Shown here: in pieces, positions 7,975 to 17,223 of the stretch
How the letters are laid out: every line of letters begins with the position of its first letter
Position numbering within the stretch: the stretch's first letter is position 1
Origin: Clostridia bacterium
GTDB lineage: Bacteria > Bacillota > Clostridia > Christensenellales > Aristaeellaceae
Direction: 5' to 3'
NCBI GenBank assembly: GCA_017395685.1
Contig: JAFQOD010000047.1
Span: 1 to 64,000, forward strand
Length of the DNA stretch: 64,000 bases
Position numbers and translations under genes: made by a program
Notes under the pieces: model-generated
The model's input: only the letters and a program-made list of their open reading frames with translations
The model's database searches: none
Told to the model about the DNA's origin: nothing

Positions 7975-10074
7975 TTACTTCAGATAACTGGAAACGACGT
8001 AGCCGACCTGACCGTCCACGCTGACTTTGGTGTACAGGCCATGTTCGCTGACTACTTTCACCACTGTGCCGTTGGCCAGTTCAGCAATGATGTTGCTCTT
8101 GTTGGCGGTGCTGGTGCTGGTACGGAGGTTGACAAAGGAGCTCTTGGCATTGGCTATCGTCTTGAAGACAGAGCCGGAAGGCGCAGACTGCTGATTGTCA
8201 TTGTTGTCATCACCGTCTTCTTCGCTGCCGGGCTGTTCGCTGTCAGGCTGTTCGCTTTCAGCTTCTACTTTCTTCAGTTTGCTGGCACCCATATAGCCTT
8301 CCTTGCCGTCCACAGATACCTTGCACCAGCCGTCAGCGGTGCTGAGTACGGTAACCTTGGTGCCGTTGGGATAGGAGCCCAGAATATCGGAAGTGGTGTT
8401 GGGTTCGCTGCGCAGACGCAGCTTGGCGGTGCTGCCGGTGTTTACCTCGGCCTGATAGGATACGGTGCTACCGGGCTGTTCGCCTTCTTCGGGCTGTTCA
8501 GCATCAGCAGTTGCGGTTTCCAGATAAGAGGCTACTACATACCCCTGATTGCCGCCGGCAATTACCAGGGCCCAGCCGTTGGCAGTGGCATAAACCTTTA
8601 CTTCGGCGCCGTCATTGAGGAACTTGATCAGGTTGTTGGATTTCTTTTCGGGGGTGGAGCGGAGGGCCAGCTTGCCGCCCTTTACCTTCATCAGCTTATA
8701 TTCGCCGGGAAGAGAAGGGGCTTCGGGCTGTTCGGTTTCCTCTCCGTCGGGCTGATCTTCTTCGGTTTCCACCTTTTCCAGATAGGAAGATACCATAAAG
8801 CCGACCTGGCCGTCAACGGCAACCTGAGCCCAGCCGTTGGCAGTGGCGTATACCTTTACTTCCGTGCCAGTATTATAGAAGCAGATGACATTGTTGGATT
8901 TCTTCACGGGAGCGGTACGGAAAGCCAGCTTGCCGCCCTTTACTTTCATCAGGGTATATTCGCCGGGAAGGGCAGGGGCTTCGGGCTGTTCATTTTCGTC
9001 TTCCTCGGGCTGATCTTCTTCGGCCTGCACCTTTTCCAGGAAGGAGGTCATCATATAGCCGACCTGGCCGTCAACGGCAACCTGAGCCCAGCCGTTGGCA
9101 GTGGCGTATACCTTTACTTCGGTACCGGTATTGTAGAAGCAGATGACATTGTTGGATTTCTTTTCAGGGGTGGAGCGGAAGGCCAGCTTGCCGCCCTTTA
9201 CCTTCATCAGGGTATATTCGGAAGGAAGGGAGGGCGCAGGGGCCTGTTCACCGTCTTCACCTTCGGCGCCTTCGTTTTCAGTACCTTCGCCTTCAGAATC
9301 TTCAGCAGTAACAGCTTCCAAGGCAGAAGTGAGCATATAAACAACCTTGCCGTCCGCATAGACGATGGACCAGCCGTTGCTGTTGTTACGGGTGATGAGA
9401 ACTTCCTTTCCGGCGTCATAGGTGGCGACCACGGAAGCGCTGGAGCGGGGCTCGGAGTACGCATTGGTGCCGTCTTCCTTTACCTTGGCGGCAGTGCCGG
9501 TGGGGGCGGGAGGAGTGGTGTCGGTTCCATCGTCGGGTGTATCGGTGCCTTCACCGGCACCGGGAGCATCGGCGCCTTCATCTTCGCTGGGATTGGTGGC
9601 GGTCAAATAAGTGTAGAAAGAGAAGCCTTCCTTGCCATCGGCGGAGATGCAGGCCCAGCCGTCTTCCACATAATATACCAGCACCTGGGTGCCGTTGGGC
9701 AGTTCCTCAATCAGGGCGCCGTTAGGGGCTTCACGGAAATTGAGACCGGAGGATTTGCCGGTTTCCACCCACATGGTGGTGGGATTGGGATTCTTTTTGG
9801 TCAGATAAGAAGTATAAATGAAGCCGGTCTTTTCATCATAGGTGACTTCGGCCCAGCCGTTTTCAATCTCGATAACGGTAACGGCGGCATCATCAGGCAC
9901 CTGGGTGATGATGGTGCTGGTCTGGGTATTGGCTTCGGAGCGCATATTCACATAATTTTTTGCCACTACGTACATCGTGGTGCCGCTTTCAGCATGAACT
10001 GCGGCGGGCAGGATTGTGGCGACGCACAAAACCAGCGTGCATGCCAGGCAAAGAAGCTTCCGGAACTGTTTCAT
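7975..10074 (-). CDS. Secreted protein with eight bacterial SH3 repeats
   Basis: 699 residues from ATG 10074, which has a GGAGG site five bases upstream; an upstream in-frame extension lacks one. A signal peptide (residues 1 to about 29, ending VHAES) leads to eight SH3b domains of about 60 residues, each with the N-(M/L/F)R-S and D-G-W pattern. Acidic, Pro/Thr/Glu-rich linkers join them. Repeats 4-6 are almost identical. SH3b domains usually bind peptidoglycan or its cross-bridge; no catalytic domain follows, so a wall-binding or adhesive role is inferred. Confidence 0.88.
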   Translation of the reverse strand: MKQFRKLLCLACTLVLCVATILPAAVHAESGTTMYVVAKNYVNMRSEANTQTSTIITQVPDDAAVTVIEIENGWAEVTYDEKTGFIYTSYLTKKNPNPTTMWVETGKSSGLNFREAPNGALIEELPNGTQVLVYYVEDGWACISADGKEGFSFYTYLTATNPSEDEGADAPGAGEGTDTPDDGTDTTPPAPTGTAAKVKEDGTNAYSEPRSSASVVATYDAGKEVLITRNNSNGWSIVYADGKVVYMLTSALEAVTAEDSEGEGTENEGAEGEDGEQAPAPSLPSEYTLMKVKGGKLAFRSTPEKKSNNVICFYNTGTEVKVYATANGWAQVAVDGQVGYMMTSFLEKVQAEEDQPEEDENEQPEAPALPGEYTLMKVKGGKLAFRTAPVKKSNNVICFYNTGTEVKVYATANGWAQVAVDGQVGFMVSSYLEKVETEEDQPDGEETEQPEAPSLPGEYKLMKVKGGKLALRSTPEKKSNNLIKFLNDGAEVKVYATANGWALVIAGGNQGYVVASYLETATADAEQPEEGEQPGSTVSYQAEVNTGSTAKLRLRSEPNTTSDILGSYPNGTKVTVLSTADGWCKVSVDGKEGYMGASKLKKVEAESEQPDSEQPGSEEDGDDNNDNQQSAPSGSVFKTIANAKSSFVNLRTSTSTANKSNIIAELANGTVVKVVSEHGLYTKVSVDGQVGYVVSSYLK
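8518..9220 (-). repeat. 258-bp in-gene tandem repeat encoding SH3b units 4-6
   Basis: The CAGCCGTTGGCAGTGGC block recurs at 8573, 8831 and 9089, exactly 258 bases (86 codons) apart, with near-identical sequence around each copy. The third copy lacks the full linker. The high nucleotide identity points to recent duplication or gene conversion. Confidence 0.85.
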
Positions 10075-10124
10075 AATTTGGCCTCCTATGTAAATATAGT
10101 GATAGTGAAGCAATTTACGGCAAC

Positions 10125-10152
10125 AGTATACAAAAAAATCTTTTCAAGTCAA
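10125..10152 (-). promoter_or_regulatory. Sigma-A promoter for the SH3b-repeat gene
   Basis: On the minus strand TTGACT (10152-10147), a 16-base spacer and TATACT (10130-10125) lie about 50 bases before the start codon. Confidence 0.75.
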
Positions 10153-10526
10153 CAACGGTGAAGAAAAGGAATCGTAATATTTATCTTCTTTATCCTTTTG
10201 CGATCGTAACGGAAAATCAATAATTGTAAACTGGGATGGAAGGAATCCCTCGATATAGAGGCAAAAGAAAGGAGAAAACACGAAATATTGGGTTGCATCT
10301 GTTCATGTAAAAAACAAAATTGTGCGGGAGAACTTCATAATTTTTTAAGAATCGTCAGTTGTAAATTTTCTATTTTCAAAAAGAAAAAATGGAAGAATCG
10401 GCTGGAAAACGGCCGCGAAATAAAAATACCTTCTTTTGCTTTTCCGGGAAGACGGAAGCAGGAGGATATACCGTATAGTATTTGTTGCAAATCTCTTAAA
10501 GAATGCAAATTGCTTCGAAAAAGGGA
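10153..10526. other. AT-rich intergenic stretch without a recognised gene
   Basis: About 370 bases, distinctly AT-richer than its surroundings. A TTG-initiated 80-codon frame (10288-10530, plus) follows an AAGGAGAA site, but its Lys/Cys-rich product resembles nothing I know. No riboswitch core or clear terminator was found. It probably holds the upstream control regions of the two divergent genes. Confidence 0.5.
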
Positions 10527-10556
10527 TTGACAAAACAGGTGTTGCAAAGGTATAAT
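10527..10556 (+). promoter_or_regulatory. Strong sigma-A promoter for yceD-rpmF
   Basis: Perfect TTGACA (10527-10532) and TATAAT (10551-10556) with an 18-base spacer, 30 bases before the yceD start. Confidence 0.88.
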
Positions 10557-10585
10557 ATCATTCGGTCACGATAGGAGTGATTTGC

Positions 10586-11119
10586 TTGTTGCTGGACATT
10601 TCCCGCGCCCTGCGCGCTCCCGGAGAGGATATCCCCTTCCTGCATCGTGATGAAATCCCGCCGCAGGAGATCCTGGGTGAAACGGTTACGTTTCATGATG
10701 TGATCCTGTCCGGGCATTATTCCTTCGCAGGTGAAAGCCTGCATATCCGGGGCACCTTGACTGCAGAAGCGGATGGGGTCTGCGGCGGCTGCTTAAAGCC
10801 GGTGAAGTATCCCATTGAAGTGGAATTTGATGAAATTTTCACCCGCCAAAGCCGTTATTCCCGGGTGGAGGAAGCCTCCTCCGATGATGAGGAGGAACGC
10901 CTGATGTTTGAAGGTTCGAAAGTAGAGCTTTCCCATCTGGCATTAACCCTGGCTGTATTGGAGCTTCCCTTAAGGTTTATCTGCGGGGAAGATTGCCCGG
11001 TTCTTGACGCCCTGCAGCCGGATGATGAACCCCATACGCATGCTTGCCAGAAGGACATGCCCGACCAGCATCCTTTTTCGGCATTGCAGCAATTGCTGAC
11101 AAAGGATCAGGAGGTGTAA
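10586..11119 (+). CDS. yceD: YceD/DUF177 family protein
   Basis: About 177 residues. TTG 10586 is preferred because AGGAG ends eight bases upstream and the product then starts M-L-L-D-I-S, as is usual in the family; GTG 10577 overlaps that site. The C-G-G-C-L-K-P segment and the following acidic V-E-F-D-E-I-F strand are the family hallmark, with a second Cys pair (ICGEDCPVL) near the end. YceD genes almost always precede rpmF, as here with a three-base gap. The family has been tied to 23S rRNA accumulation; the mechanism is not evident from sequence. Confidence 0.85.
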   Translation: MLLDISRALRAPGEDIPFLHRDEIPPQEILGETVTFHDVILSGHYSFAGESLHIRGTLTAEADGVCGGCLKPVKYPIEVEFDEIFTRQSRYSRVEEASSDDEEERLMFEGSKVELSHLALTLAVLELPLRFICGEDCPVLDALQPDDEPHTHACQKDMPDQHPFSALQQLLTKDQEV

Positions 11120-11122
11120 GTT

Positions 11123-11314
11123 ATGGCTCTGCCCAAAGGAAAAGTTTCGAAGGCTCGCGGCCGTTCCCGTCGCGCCAATTGGAAGCTGTCTCTGCCCGCT
11201 ATCGTGGAATGCTCCCAGTGCCACAAGATGAAGCTGGCTCACCGCGTTTGCAAGCATTGCGGCTACTACGATGGCAAGCAGGTCGTCGTTGTAAACGAAG
11301 AAAAGAACGCGTAA
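11123..11314 (+). CDS. rpmF: 50S ribosomal protein L32
   Basis: 63 residues, basic, starting MALPKGKVSKARGRSRRAN. Two CxxC pairs (CSQC and CKHC) show the zinc-binding form of L32 rather than the cysteine-free paralogue that replaces it under zinc shortage. It is cotranscribed with yceD. Confidence 0.98.
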   Translation: MALPKGKVSKARGRSRRANWKLSLPAIVECSQCHKMKLAHRVCKHCGYYDGKQVVVVNEEKNA

Positions 11315-11399
11315 AAAGCGCATTCAAGGCAAAACCGTTGCCTGACTCCTGAAGGGGGATATTGCATCCTCCTTCAGGATTTCTTCATAAGCCTGAAGA

Positions 11400-11627
11400 A
11401 CGGGAGGAGTATGCCTTTATCCCCCTCAGAGAGAGCGGTTCACCGGCTGAAAGACCGCTTGGGAAGGAAACGGCAGAAAGTCGCCCGGGAGGGCTGCAGG
11501 TGAAAGCAGAGTAGCCTGTGCGATTTGCGCCCGTTACAGCGCATAGAGGCAATGAAAGTTTCTTTCATTGCGAATGAAGGTGGTACCACGGAGTCGCTCC
11601 GTCCTTTGGGACGAGAGGGCTTTTTTG
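11400..11627 (+). promoter_or_regulatory. T-box leader controlling valS
   Basis: The conserved T-box stretch (AAGGTGGTACCACGG) is at 11577-11591, preceded by a stem I region with a GAGAGAGCGG apical segment and followed by a GTCC/GGAC terminator hairpin with a T-run (to 11627). A GTA in the likely specifier loop (11511-11513, after AGCAGA) fits valine and the valS gene downstream. Uncharged tRNA-Val would stabilise the antiterminator. The specifier position is inferred from context, not from a folded model. Confidence 0.9.
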
Positions 11628-11658
11628 TTTTTATACGCATCGTTGAGGAGGAAGAAAA

Positions 11659-14370
11659 ATGAGCGAAACCTTCAACATGGAAAAGACCTATAATCCCCAG
11701 GCCATTGAAAAGGAAACCTATGAAAAATGGGAATCCTCCGGCGCATTTGCCCCGAAGATTGATCCTGAAAAGAAACCCTTCACCATCGTGATGCCGCCCC
11801 CCAATGTAACGGGCCAGCTTCACATGGGCCATGCCATGGATGGTACGCTTCAGGATGCCCTGATCCGCTATCATCGCATGAAGGGCGATCCCACCCTGTG
11901 GCTGCCCGGCACCGATCATGCTTCCATCGCCACGGAAGTAAAGGTAGTGGAAAAGCTGCGTAAGGAAGGCATCACCAAGGAACAGCTGGGCCGGGAAGGC
12001 TTCCTGGAACATGCATGGGCCTGGAAGAATGAATACGGTGGCCGCATTACCCGCCAGCTGCGGCGGATGGGCGCCTCCTGCGATTGGAGCAGGGAACGCT
12101 TCACCATGGATGAGGGCTGCTCCAAGGCAGTGCGGGAAGTGTTCGTGCGCCTGTATGAAAAGGGCCTGATCTATCAGGGCAACCGGATGATCAACTGGTG
12201 CCCCTGCTGTGTTACCTCCATTTCTGATGCTGAAGTGGAATATGAGGAAAAGGACGGCAACTTCTGGCATCTGCTTTATCCTGTCAAGGAAACCGGGGAA
12301 AAGCTGGAGCTGGCCACTACCCGTCCCGAAACCATGCTGGGCGATACCGCCGTTGCCATCAACCCCAATGATGAGCGCTATGCCCATTTGCACGGCTGCC
12401 ATGTGATCCTGCCCCTGATCAATAAGGAAATTCCCATCGTATGCGATGAGCATGCGGATATGGAAAAGGGCACCGGCGTGGTAAAGATCACCCCTGCCCA
12501 TGACCCCAATGACTATGAAGTGGGCCAGCGGCATAACCTGCCCATTGTGCGGGTATTCACCAATGACGGCCATATGACCGGCGCCGCCGACAAGGCCATT
12601 GCAGACGAAATTTTTGCTTCCGGCAAGGCCTCCGTCAATGAACCCGAGGTGCTGGATTGCGGCAAATATGCCGGCATGACCACTGCCGAGGCCCGGAAGG
12701 CCATCGTGAACGATCTTACCGAACTGGGTCTGCTCAAATCTGTAGAGCCCCTCAAGCATGAAGTGGGCACCTGCTATCGCTGCCATACCGTGATTGAGCC
12801 CATGGTATCCAAGCAGTGGTTTGTGAAGATGGAGCCCCTGGCCAAGCCTGCCCTGGAGGCGGTAAAGAGCGGCGAAACCAAGTTCGTTCCCGATCGCTTT
12901 GCCAAGATCTACTATAATTGGATGGAAAACACCCGGGATTGGTGCATTTCCCGCCGTCTGTGGTGGGGCCATCGCATTCCCGCCTGGTATTGCGAAGAAT
13001 GCGGCGAAACCATCGTTGCCCGTGAAGATCCCACCGTTTGTCCCAAGTGCGGATGCCAGCATCTCCATCAGGATGAGGATGTACTGGATACCTGGTTCTC
13101 CTCCGCCCTGTGGCCTTTCTCTACCCTGGGCTGGCCGGAACAGACGGATGATCTGAAATATTTCTATCCCACCAATACCCTGGTCACCGGTTATGATATC
13201 ATTTTCTTCTGGGTGGCCCGGATGATCTTCTCCGGTATCGAGAACATGGGCAAGCCCCCCTTTGATACCGTGGTCATTCACGGTCTGGTGCGCGATGCCC
13301 TGGGCCGCAAGATGTCAAAGTCCCTGGGTAACGGCGTGGATCCTTTGGAAGTCATTGATCAGTACGGCGCCGACGCCCTGCGCTTTTCCCTGGTAATGGG
13401 CATTTCTCCCGGCAACGATACCCGCTATTCCACCGAGAAAGTGGAAATGGCCCGGAATTTTGCCAACAAGGTGTGGAATGCTTCCCGCTTCGTGCTGATG
13501 AATCTGGATGGGGAGGAATCTCTGGAGGGCAAGGAACTGCTGCTGCCCGATCAGTGGATTCTGACCAAATTCAATGAAGCGGTGCGCCAGATCAGCAAGA
13601 ATATGGAAGAGGCCGAATTCGGCCTGGCCGCCCAGAAAATCTATGATTTCACCTGGAGTGAATTCTGCGATTGGTATATCGAACTGGCCAAGGGCGGTTT
13701 GCTGGGCGATGATCTGAACCGGAAGGCCGCCGTGCGCGCTGTGCTGCAGCATGTGCTCTCTGGCCTGCTTAAATTGCTGCATCCCTTCATGCCCTTCCTT
13801 ACCGAAGAAGTATACAAGAACCTGCCCGGCAAGGCGGATGCTTCCTGCATGCTGGCTGACTGGCCCAAGGCGGATGACGCTTATGAATTCACTGCAGAAA
13901 GCAACCGGATGGAGGGCATCATGGAAATGATCCGTGCCATCCGCAATATCCGCGCCAATATGAATGTGCAGCCCTCCATGCGTGCACGGCTGATGATCCG
14001 CCCCAGCGAGGGATGGGATCGGGCACTTTCCGGCGCTGAAATCTATTTCCAGCGCCTGGCCGGTGTGAGCCAGCTGGAAATTCGGGATAAGAATGCGGAA
14101 ATCACCGAAAAGACGGTGAGCGCTGTCTGCGCTGCCGGTGAATTCTTTATCCCCCTGGGCGAACTGGTAGATTTTGAAAAGGAAAAGGCACGCCTGAATA
14201 AGGAATTGCAGAAGCTGCAGGGCGAAATCGCCCGGGCAGAAGGCAAGCTGAATAATCCCGGCTTCGTTTCCAAGGCCCCCGCCAATCTGGTGGCCGCCGA
14301 ACAGGAAAAGCTGGCCAAGAACAAGGAAATGCTCTCTACCCTGGAAGCGAGAATTGCTGAACTGGGGTAA
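11659..14370 (+). CDS. valS: Valyl-tRNA synthetase
   Basis: A 903-residue class Ia synthetase that charges tRNA-Val. The HIGH motif appears as HMGH in [17 protein letters not shown] (about residues 45-60). A CP1 editing domain ([17 protein letters not shown]) follows, then the KMSKS loop ([14 protein letters not shown]), the anticodon-binding helical domain and a C-terminal coiled-coil ([18 protein letters not shown]) typical of ValRS. The length is normal. GAGGAGG precedes the ATG, and the T-box leader links expression to tRNA-Val charging. Confidence 0.98.
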   Translation: MSETFNMEKTYNPQAIEKETYEKWESSGAFAPKIDPEKKPFTIVMPPPNVTGQLHMGHAMDGTLQDALIRYHRMKGDPTLWLPGTDHASIATEVKVVEKLRKEGITKEQLGREGFLEHAWAWKNEYGGRITRQLRRMGASCDWSRERFTMDEGCSKAVREVFVRLYEKGLIYQGNRMINWCPCCVTSISDAEVEYEEKDGNFWHLLYPVKETGEKLELATTRPETMLGDTAVAINPNDERYAHLHGCHVILPLINKEIPIVCDEHADMEKGTGVVKITPAHDPNDYEVGQRHNLPIVRVFTNDGHMTGAADKAIADEIFASGKASVNEPEVLDCGKYAGMTTAEARKAIVNDLTELGLLKSVEPLKHEVGTCYRCHTVIEPMVSKQWFVKMEPLAKPALEAVKSGETKFVPDRFAKIYYNWMENTRDWCISRRLWWGHRIPAWYCEECGETIVAREDPTVCPKCGCQHLHQDEDVLDTWFSSALWPFSTLGWPEQTDDLKYFYPTNTLVTGYDIIFFWVARMIFSGIENMGKPPFDTVVIHGLVRDALGRKMSKSLGNGVDPLEVIDQYGADALRFSLVMGISPGNDTRYSTEKVEMARNFANKVWNASRFVLMNLDGEESLEGKELLLPDQWILTKFNEAVRQISKNMEEAEFGLAAQKIYDFTWSEFCDWYIELAKGGLLGDDLNRKAAVRAVLQHVLSGLLKLLHPFMPFLTEEVYKNLPGKADASCMLADWPKADDAYEFTAESNRMEGIMEMIRAIRNIRANMNVQPSMRARLMIRPSEGWDRALSGAEIYFQRLAGVSQLEIRDKNAEITEKTVSAVCAAGEFFIPLGELVDFEKEKARLNKELQKLQGEIARAEGKLNNPGFVSKAPANLVAAEQEKLAKNKEMLSTLEARIAELG

Positions 14371-14383
14371 GTATTGATTTTTT

Positions 14384-14425
14384 CCGGGGAAACCATTCTT
14401 TGCAGCCAAAGAATGGTTTCCCCGG
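14384..14425 (+). terminator. Hairpin after valS
   Basis: Perfect 18-bp arms (14384-14401 and 14408-14425) with a six-base loop lie 13 bases past the valS stop. No T-run follows, so termination strength is uncertain. Confidence 0.55.
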
Positions 14426-14432
14426 TCCCCTT

Positions 14433-14496
14433 CCAAGAAAGCTTTACTGGATTTTTCTTGACTGAAGGAAAGTAATAGATTCCCAGTGGAGCTTGG
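14433..14496 (+). other. Inverted repeat in the rsmH leader
   Basis: CCAAG...GCTTTACTGG (14433-14450) can pair with CCCAGTGGAGCTTGG (14482-14496), ending next to the rsmH ribosome site. The second arm in reverse complement is nearly identical to the CCCAAGCTTCACTGG block of the repeat at 1174-1382. It may be a degenerate member of that family. Confidence 0.4.
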
Positions 14497-14511
14497 GAAA
14501 GGAGAAACGAT

Positions 14512-15444
14512 ATGGATTTTCATCATGTGCCGGTGCTGCTGAAGGAAGTGCTGGAATATTTAGACCCCCGAAAAGGCCAGGTATTCGCTGACGGCACCCT
14601 GGGCGGCGGCGGCCACAGCGGGGAAATCCTGAAAATGATGGGGGAGGGCACCCTCTACGGTATCGATCGGGATGAAGCGGCCATTCGGGCGGCCTCTGCC
14701 CGGTTATCCATATATCCCGGCTTTCATGCGCTCCATGGCAATTTCCATGATGTGAAGCAGCTTTTGCCGGAAGGGATTCGCCTGAACGGGGGGCTATTGG
14801 ATCTTGGCGTTTCCTCCCATCAATTGGATACCCCGGACCGGGGCTTTTCCTATCATGAGGATGCGCCCCTGGATATGCGGATGGATACATCCAAGGGCAT
14901 GACCGCCGCCGATTATGTGAATACCGTATCCGAAAAGGATTTTTGCCAGGCCCTTCGGGATTATGGCGATGAAAAATGGGCGGCACGGATTGCCCAGATC
15001 CTGATTGAAAAGCGAAAGCAATCCCCCCTTCGCACCACCCAGGATCTGGTGAAGGTGGTGGACGCCGCCATTCCCAAGGCCGTACGCCGCAAGGATGACG
15101 GCCATCCCGCCCGCCGTACCTTCCAGGCGGTGCGCATTGTGGTAAACGATGAACTGGCCCCCTTGGAAAAGGCCATCAGCGATTGGGTGGATCTGCTCCT
15201 CCCCGGCGGCCGCCTGGCGGTGATCACCTTCCATTCCATTGAAGACAGGATTGTGAAGCTGGCCTTCCGGAAGCTGCAGAATCCCTGCACCTGCCCGCCC
15301 AAGGCACCCATCTGTGTCTGCGGCAAAAAGCCTTTGGGGAAGGCCATCGGCGGGGCCATCAAGGCAACAAAAGATGAGCTTAACGATAATTCCCGTTCCC
15401 ACAGCGCCACCCTGCGGGTATTTGAAAAGGGGGAAAAGGCATGA
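14512..15444 (+). CDS. rsmH: 16S rRNA (cytosine-1402-N4)-methyltransferase RsmH
   Basis: 310 residues. N-terminal HHVPVLLKEVLEYLDP, the SAM motif DGTLGGGGHSGEIL (about residues 24-37), LDLGVSSHQLD, and the C-terminal ITFHSIEDRIVK and SHSATLRV segments are diagnostic of MraW/RsmH. It adds the N4 methyl group of m4Cm1402 in the ribosomal P site. The gene usually sits beside mraZ and ftsL in the division cluster; here it overlaps rsmI by four bases (ATGA). Confidence 0.97.
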   Translation: MDFHHVPVLLKEVLEYLDPRKGQVFADGTLGGGGHSGEILKMMGEGTLYGIDRDEAAIRAASARLSIYPGFHALHGNFHDVKQLLPEGIRLNGGLLDLGVSSHQLDTPDRGFSYHEDAPLDMRMDTSKGMTAADYVNTVSEKDFCQALRDYGDEKWAARIAQILIEKRKQSPLRTTQDLVKVVDAAIPKAVRRKDDGHPARRTFQAVRIVVNDELAPLEKAISDWVDLLLPGGRLAVITFHSIEDRIVKLAFRKLQNPCTCPPKAPICVCGKKPLGKAIGGAIKATKDELNDNSRSHSATLRVFEKGEKA

Positions 15445-16295
15445 GCACCCTGTATGTCGTGGCTACCCCCATCGGCAATCTTTCCGATATGAGCCCAAGG
15501 GCCATTGAAACGCTGAAGAATGTTTCTCTGATCTGCGCCGAGGATACCCGGGTCACCAAGAAACTGACCAATCATTTCGGCATCGATACGCCCCTGATTT
15601 CCTGCCATCAGCATAATGAAAAAGGCCGGGGCCAGGAGATCACCGATCGGATGCTGGCGGAAGATATCGATGTGGCGGTGGTCACCGACGCCGGCACCCC
15701 TGCCATTTCCGATCCGGGAACGGAAATCGTGCGCATTGCGGCGGAAAAGGGCATTCCGGTGATAGCCATTGCCGGGCCTACCGCTTTTGCGGCGGCGGTT
15801 TCCGTCAGCGGTTTTGATTTTTCTTCCTTTACCTTTTATGGCTTTCTGCCCAGGGAGAATAAGGAACTGAAGGAAAAGCTTGCGGATATCGGTCGGAAAT
15901 CCGAAGGCGCCATCTTCCATGAATCCCCCTACCGGGTAAAGAATCTGGTGGCGATGATCGGCGAAACGCTGCCGGGGGCAAGGCTTTCCGTCAGCTGCGA
16001 TCTGACCAAGCTGCATGAATTGACCATCCGGGGCACGCCGGAAGAGGTGCTTGCCATGCTGGAGGCCAATGAAAAGAGCGAAAAGGGCGAATACTGCCTG
16101 GTGGCGGATCTGCGGGGCGTACAGCTTCCCGAAGAAAAGCCGGTGATTCAGGCATCCCTGGAGGCCCGGATTTTTGATCTGCTGCTGCAGGATGTTTCCA
16201 TCCGGGATGCGGTGGAGCAGCTGGTAAGCGAAGGGGAAAAGAAGAATGCTGTAAAGGCCGCTTCTTTGAAAGTAAAGGAATTGCTGGATTTATAA
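15441..16295 (+). CDS. rsmI: 16S rRNA (cytidine-1402-2'-O)-methyltransferase RsmI
   Basis: A 284-residue tetrapyrrole-methylase-fold protein. Characteristic parts are LYVVATPIGNLSDMSPRA at the N-terminus, CAEDTRVTKKL, the SAM loop VTDAGTPAISDPG (about residues 75-88) and FYGFLPRE. It adds the ribose methyl group to the same nucleotide that RsmH modifies. The ATGA overlap with rsmH implies coupled translation, and a terminator closes the pair. Confidence 0.97.
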   Translation: MSTLYVVATPIGNLSDMSPRAIETLKNVSLICAEDTRVTKKLTNHFGIDTPLISCHQHNEKGRGQEITDRMLAEDIDVAVVTDAGTPAISDPGTEIVRIAAEKGIPVIAIAGPTAFAAAVSVSGFDFSSFTFYGFLPRENKELKEKLADIGRKSEGAIFHESPYRVKNLVAMIGETLPGARLSVSCDLTKLHELTIRGTPEEVLAMLEANEKSEKGEYCLVADLRGVQLPEEKPVIQASLEARIFDLLLQDVSIRDAVEQLVSEGEKKNAVKAASLKVKELLDL

Positions 16296-16300
16296 GATGA

Positions 16301-16330
16301 AACGCAGAAGGCGATGCTTTCTGCGTTTTT
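16301..16330 (+). terminator. Terminator of the rsmH-rsmI unit
   Basis: AACGCAGAA (16301-16309) pairs with TTCTGCGTT (16319-16327), followed by T residues. Confidence 0.88.
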
Positions 16331-16331
16331 C

Positions 16332-16359
16332 TTGACTTTGTCTGAAAAAATGATATGAT
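16332..16359 (+). promoter_or_regulatory. Promoter for the alpha/beta hydrolase gene
   Basis: TTGACT (16332-16337), a 16-base spacer and TATGAT (16354-16359), 24 bases before the start codon. Confidence 0.65.
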
Positions 16360-16382
16360 GAAAGAAAAAATGGAGGAAATAT

Positions 16383-17117
16383 ATGCGCTGCATTTTTGAT
16401 AGGGAGTATGCTCCCGGCTGTGCCTTGGATATTTATCTTCCGGATAATGAAGTAAAGGCCATCTTCATCTATTTCCACGGCGGCGGGCTGGAGGCCGGGG
16501 ATAAAAAGGATGCGGCTGTGTTCGCAGATTATCTTGCTGATCGCGGCATTGCCCTGATCAGCCCCAATTACCGGATGTATCCTGGGGCAAAATATCCGGA
16601 ATTTATTGAGGATGCTGCGCTGGCGGTCAAGTGGGCATTTGATCATATGCCGGATTATACCCCCTGCCGGAAATTTTTCATCGGCGGCAGCTCGGCCGGC
16701 GGGTATCTTTCCATGATGCTGTGCTTTGATAGGCAATATCTGGGGAAGCATGGCATTGATCCCATGATGATTACAGGCTATATCCATGATGCCGGTCAGC
16801 CCACCTGTCATTTCAATGTGCTCAGGGAGCGGGGAATCGATTCCCGCCGGGTGATCGTGGATGATTCCTGCGCCTTGTATCACATCGGAACCCAGAAGGA
16901 ATATCCTGCCATGCTGTTCCTGGTATCCGATCAGGATATGAAAAACCGCTATGAGCAGACCATGCTGGTCCTTTCCACCTTGAAGCATTTCGGTCATGAG
17001 AAGAATATTCATCTCAAGGTGCTTCACGGCGGCCATTGCCATTATGTGGGCAGGGCACCGGATGGGAATGGCCTTTCCCTGGGGGAAATGGCGGCGGCAT
17101 TCATTGAAAGCATTTGA
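16383..17117 (+). CDS. Alpha/beta-hydrolase, esterase/lipase-like
   Basis: A 244-residue cytoplasmic protein. The oxyanion loop FHGGG (about residues 34-38), the nucleophile elbow GGSSAGGYL (Ser near residue 102), a late Asp (VSDQDMKNR) and His (HGGHCHY) give the triad layout of the hormone-sensitive-lipase/BD-FAE group. The substrate is unknown; small acyl esters or acylated sugars are typical. It has its own promoter and GGAGG site and is closed by a terminator, so it is a single-gene unit. Confidence 0.85.
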   Translation: MRCIFDREYAPGCALDIYLPDNEVKAIFIYFHGGGLEAGDKKDAAVFADYLADRGIALISPNYRMYPGAKYPEFIEDAALAVKWAFDHMPDYTPCRKFFIGGSSAGGYLSMMLCFDRQYLGKHGIDPMMITGYIHDAGQPTCHFNVLRERGIDSRRVIVDDSCALYHIGTQKEYPAMLFLVSDQDMKNRYEQTMLVLSTLKHFGHEKNIHLKVLHGGHCHYVGRAPDGNGLSLGEMAAAFIESI

Positions 17118-17129
17118 TAATGATATTTT

Positions 17130-17161
17130 CCGGGATCCTTTTTCGGGATCCCGGTTTTTTT
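17130..17161 (+). terminator. Terminator after the hydrolase gene
   Basis: CCGGGATCC pairs with GGATCCCGG across a short loop, followed by seven T residues. Confidence 0.93.
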
Positions 17162-17172
17162 GTGCCCAAGGC

Positions 17173-17201
17173 TTGCGAAATAGATGAAAATCGGCGATAA
17201 T
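17173..17201 (+). promoter_or_regulatory. dnaX: Promoter for dnaX
   Basis: TTGCGA (17173-17178), a 17-base spacer and GATAAT (17196-17201) lie directly after the preceding terminator and 23 bases before the dnaX ATG. Confidence 0.6.
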
Positions 17202-17223
17202 AGATATATTGGAGGTGCTTTTC

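Noticed and set aside
10288-10530. 80-codon TTG-initiated frame in the AT-rich gap before yceD
   Set aside because: It has a fair ribosome site, but the product is Lys/Cys-rich without any known pattern, and the yceD promoter's -35 starts inside it. Not supported as a gene.
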